Below are positions 6,801 through 7,790 of a DNA stretch of 7,790 nucleotides, in pieces. The stretch comes from Pseudomonadota bacterium (GTDB lineage: Bacteria; Pseudomonadota; Zetaproteobacteria; Mariprofundales; Mariprofundaceae): positions 18,864 to 26,653 of the forward strand of contig NVTQ01000007.1 of NCBI GenBank assembly GCA_002401635.1. The letters run 5' to 3'. The position numbers and the translations under genes were made by a program. Positions within the stretch are counted from its first letter, which is position 1. Every line of letters starts with the position of its first letter. The notes below the pieces were generated by a model that saw only the letters and a list, made by a program, of their open reading frames with translations, was not told where the DNA came from and ran no database searches.

Positions 6801-7790
6801 AGAAAAGTGATGTTTTAGGACTGGATAGTGGAGCAGCTATTTTTCACCCAGCTATGACCTTGCATATTCCAAAAAATAAGAGAAAACCAGGTAAAAAAGC
6901 ATACCAACCTTTAGCAGAACATTATCAAGCACAAATCAGGCAAGTTCATTTGATGCGTGAATGGTCTATCCAAATGTCCAGCAAGAATGAAAGCTATGCA
7001 GCACAATTGCTGAACGATTATTTTCAACTAACTGAAGAAAAGCTATTAACACAGTATTTTCCTGAAGATGCGACCAGCCTAGAAACTTCTGCAACCCCAG
7101 AGCGTGTAGAGGCCATTATCGGCAGCAGTGTGCTATCGACTACTCAACGAGATATTGTACAGCAATCAGCAGACAAGAATATGCTTGTATTGGCAGGTCC
7201 TGGTTCAGGAAAAACACGGCTATTGGTTCATCGTGTGGCATGGTTGGTCTGTGTGCAGAGGGTTAGACCCAAAAGCATTTTAATTTTGGCATTTAATCGC
7301 TCAACAGTTACCGAATTACGTCGTCGGCTTAACAAACCCCACCTTTTAGGCACGCAGGCTTATTTCCTAGAAATTCATACCTACCACAGTTTGGCTATGC
7401 GTTTATTGGGCGAGTTTCCACCTGAAAATAGTGATGAGTTTAAAGATTGGAGTAAAAAGCTTATATCCAAGGCGGTTACCCTATTATCAAATGATGAAAA
7501 TGATGAGGATAACGAATTAAGACGCAAACTCATGGCTGGTTTCCAACATATTTTGGTGGATGAATACCAAGATATTAATCAAGCACAGTATAATCTTTTA
7601 TCAGCAATGGCTGGACGTTCTTTGCAGGCAGAGGAAGAGCGTTTAACGATGTTTGCCGTTGGCGATGATGATCAAAATATTTATGAGTGGAATGGCTCGA
7701 ACAATAAATATATTCAACAGTTTCAATCCGACTATCAAGCAAACATTGAATATATGACAATCAATTACCGTTCATCCGTTGAAATTGTTA
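3854..7790 (+). CDS. Exonuclease-RecQ-UvrD fusion helicase (partial, runs off the right edge)
   Basis: One frame, open for 1312 codons with no stop. Residues 15-140 resemble a DEDD 3'-5' exonuclease: VDLE (Asp22, Glu24), GHNIQAHDW (Asn75, Asp80) and NDPVED (Asp134). Residues 263-276 form a CX4CX2CX2HHH cluster. The RecQ core spans about 280-640: FGYQQFR, PTGGGKS (Lys327), DEAH (425-428), WGHDFRPDY, FTATA (465-469), TNAFGMGVDK and QEAGRAGRDG (616-625). A long linker with winged-helix-like stretches follows, without an obvious RecQ zinc domain. From about 1090 a UvrD/Rep-like motor starts: Gln1098, GPGSGKT (1115-1121), VDEYQD (1235-1240), GDDDQNIYEW (1270-1279) and YRS (1305-1307). Its later motifs lie outside the window. 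Expected role: ATP-dependent DNA unwinding and end processing in repair, recombination or defence. ATG 3854 overlaps yoeB; ATG 3821 in the same frame is an alternative. Neither has a strong Shine-Dalgarno, suggesting coupling to yoeB. Confidence 0.9.
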   Translation, partial: MGNNSIAIEKINTVLHQSVLVDLEIHPETQQLLKIGAWRPKDHTRLYYDGGFNRRDALTALFEFIRSSNFIIGHNIQAHDWAYLMKAESHFAQLKNKLIDTLILNPLAFPENPYHHLVKDYKIQRESINDPVEDCKQTAKLFKDQCFGFLKIKELSGLYGRFLIPTSSSYKKMFHTLLGSLPNNQQIKDYLVGHSFGDDKVCQHMLKPLLPSIAGKDAEQQRAFAYALAWLSIAGNNSVLPTWVRYKHTKLAAILDQLRNQSCDHANCAYCKKHHHLETNLDQFFGYQQFRHFGQGDNPKNPLQRQIVASVCKAQPTLAILPTGGGKSLCYQLPAMMLARNRGLLTVIISPLQSLMRDQVQQLNDKGYHFAAALNSSLNMPERHKVLEGIRMGDIHLLYIAPEQLRNTSFIESIKSREIGQWVIDEAHCLSKWGHDFRPDYLYIGKFIKAFSEQYKQPIPAVHAFTATARIDVIKEIKGHFKKTLDLDMELLSGGHARNNLSYQVLPCAMSEKREKVLSLLHIHKEVMGDGAVVIFCNRRRVTEEMAGFLSDNRWSADYFHAGRKPKEKKEVQQSFMNGEIKVMAATNAFGMGVDKSDIRLVIHAQMPDSLENYLQEAGRAGRDGKPAHCILLFNDEDADKQFEMRRNQQIEFRDFVSLFESIRRKAKTSKNGDHDANMIQVSSGEILRHADNEDDLELGFDGRDYQADTKVRTAITWLEEDGFLERKENKTGVIEGSFLINTKEKIEACLRQQKLTESNIKACLKVAMAVMQYPDNESINADKIAEQTGMEAKDVFRKIRCLQDAKIMDHDMSLVAWLTARTKGDSKTALSRLMNLEKHLFALIQEKAQGEIDQDFHLNIHEACHQLREASEVKVLSNDILLLLSLWGQLDHLVRVMPRGKDHFQIRWQKEFMDAEEHIRQRQLFSDVSLSWLYEQVSKDEKGKNLRVPFKLGKLEKELNGNILTRSFFQEEHSEKALLALEKSDVLGLDSGAAIFHPAMTLHIPKNKRKPGKKAYQPLAEHYQAQIRQVHLMREWSIQMSSKNESYAAQLLNDYFQLTEEKLLTQYFPEDATSLETSATPERVEAIIGSSVLSTTQRDIVQQSADKNMLVLAGPGSGKTRLLVHRVAWLVCVQRVRPKSILILAFNRSTVTELRRRLNKPHLLGTQAYFLEIHTYHSLAMRLLGEFPPENSDEFKDWSKKLISKAVTLLSNDENDEDNELRRKLMAGFQHILVDEYQDINQAQYNLLSAMAGRSLQAEEERLTMFAVGDDDQNIYEWNGSNNKYIQQFQSDYQANIEYMTINYRSSVEIV
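3865..3880. repeat. 16-bp perfect palindrome at the yoeB/helicase junction
   Basis: TTCTATAGCTATAGAA is identical to its own reverse complement. It begins 4 nt after the toxin stop codon and falls within the first codons (about 4-9) of the helicase gene. It is followed by a run of A, not T, so it is not a plus-strand intrinsic terminator. It could be a dimeric regulator site, an mRNA structure modulating helicase translation, or chance. Confidence 0.5.

Noticed and set aside
6900..7200. RecQ and UvrD parts as two separate genes
   Set aside because: No stop codon interrupts the frame between them and no start with a ribosome binding site is evident before the UvrD Q motif.
4944..7760. Off-frame open frames of 60-110 residues within the helicase gene
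   Set aside because: The main frame carries all helicase motifs without interruption, so these are antisense or shifted shadows.
1..7790. CRISPR array, tRNA or rRNA gene, or insertion sequence
   Set aside because: No regularly spaced repeats, cloverleaf-like segments, transposase motifs or terminal inverted repeats were recognised on either strand.

Overview
The window reads as chromosomal DNA of a Gram-negative bacterium, most likely a proteobacterium. The clues are a proteobacterial-style isoleucyl-tRNA synthetase with a C-terminal zinc finger, a YefM-YoeB type toxin-antitoxin pair close to the E. coli one, and E. coli-like promoter and Shine-Dalgarno sequences. Genus cannot be fixed by eye. 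Sampled lines give a G+C content near 45% in ileS and roughly 32-42% further downstream.

Layout. Positions 1-277 (minus strand) hold the N-terminus of a membrane-anchored sensor-type protein that runs off the left edge. Positions 278-500 are a divergent control region: a strong sigma70-like promoter for the minus-strand gene, a small perfect hairpin, and a weaker plus-strand promoter candidate for ileS. Positions 501-3275 are a complete, intact ileS. Positions 3276-3352 carry a spaced perfect inverted repeat. Positions 3353-3607 and 3604-3861 encode a YefM-like antitoxin and a YoeB-like RNase toxin, overlapping by 4 nt. From 3854, overlapping the toxin gene by 8 nt, one uninterrupted reading frame continues off the right edge (at least 1312 codons).

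That last gene is the most notable content. It encodes a single polypeptide with, in order, a DEDD-type 3'-5' exonuclease-like domain, a Cys/His cluster, a complete RecQ (SF2) helicase core, a long linker with winged-helix-like stretches, and the N-terminal half of a UvrD/Rep-like (SF1) helicase. An exonuclease joined to a RecQ helicase recalls the human WRN arrangement; the additional SF1 motor in the same chain is unusual. The last domain is cut by the window end.

How the genes may work together (inference). The yefM, yoeB and helicase genes overlap with no room for terminators, so they are probably one transcript. The toxin-antitoxin pair could stabilise the helicase gene, or the set could be a DNA-processing or defence cassette inserted after ileS, where many proteobacteria have lspA. 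Nothing in the window proves a defence role. No tRNA, rRNA, CRISPR array or insertion sequence was seen.
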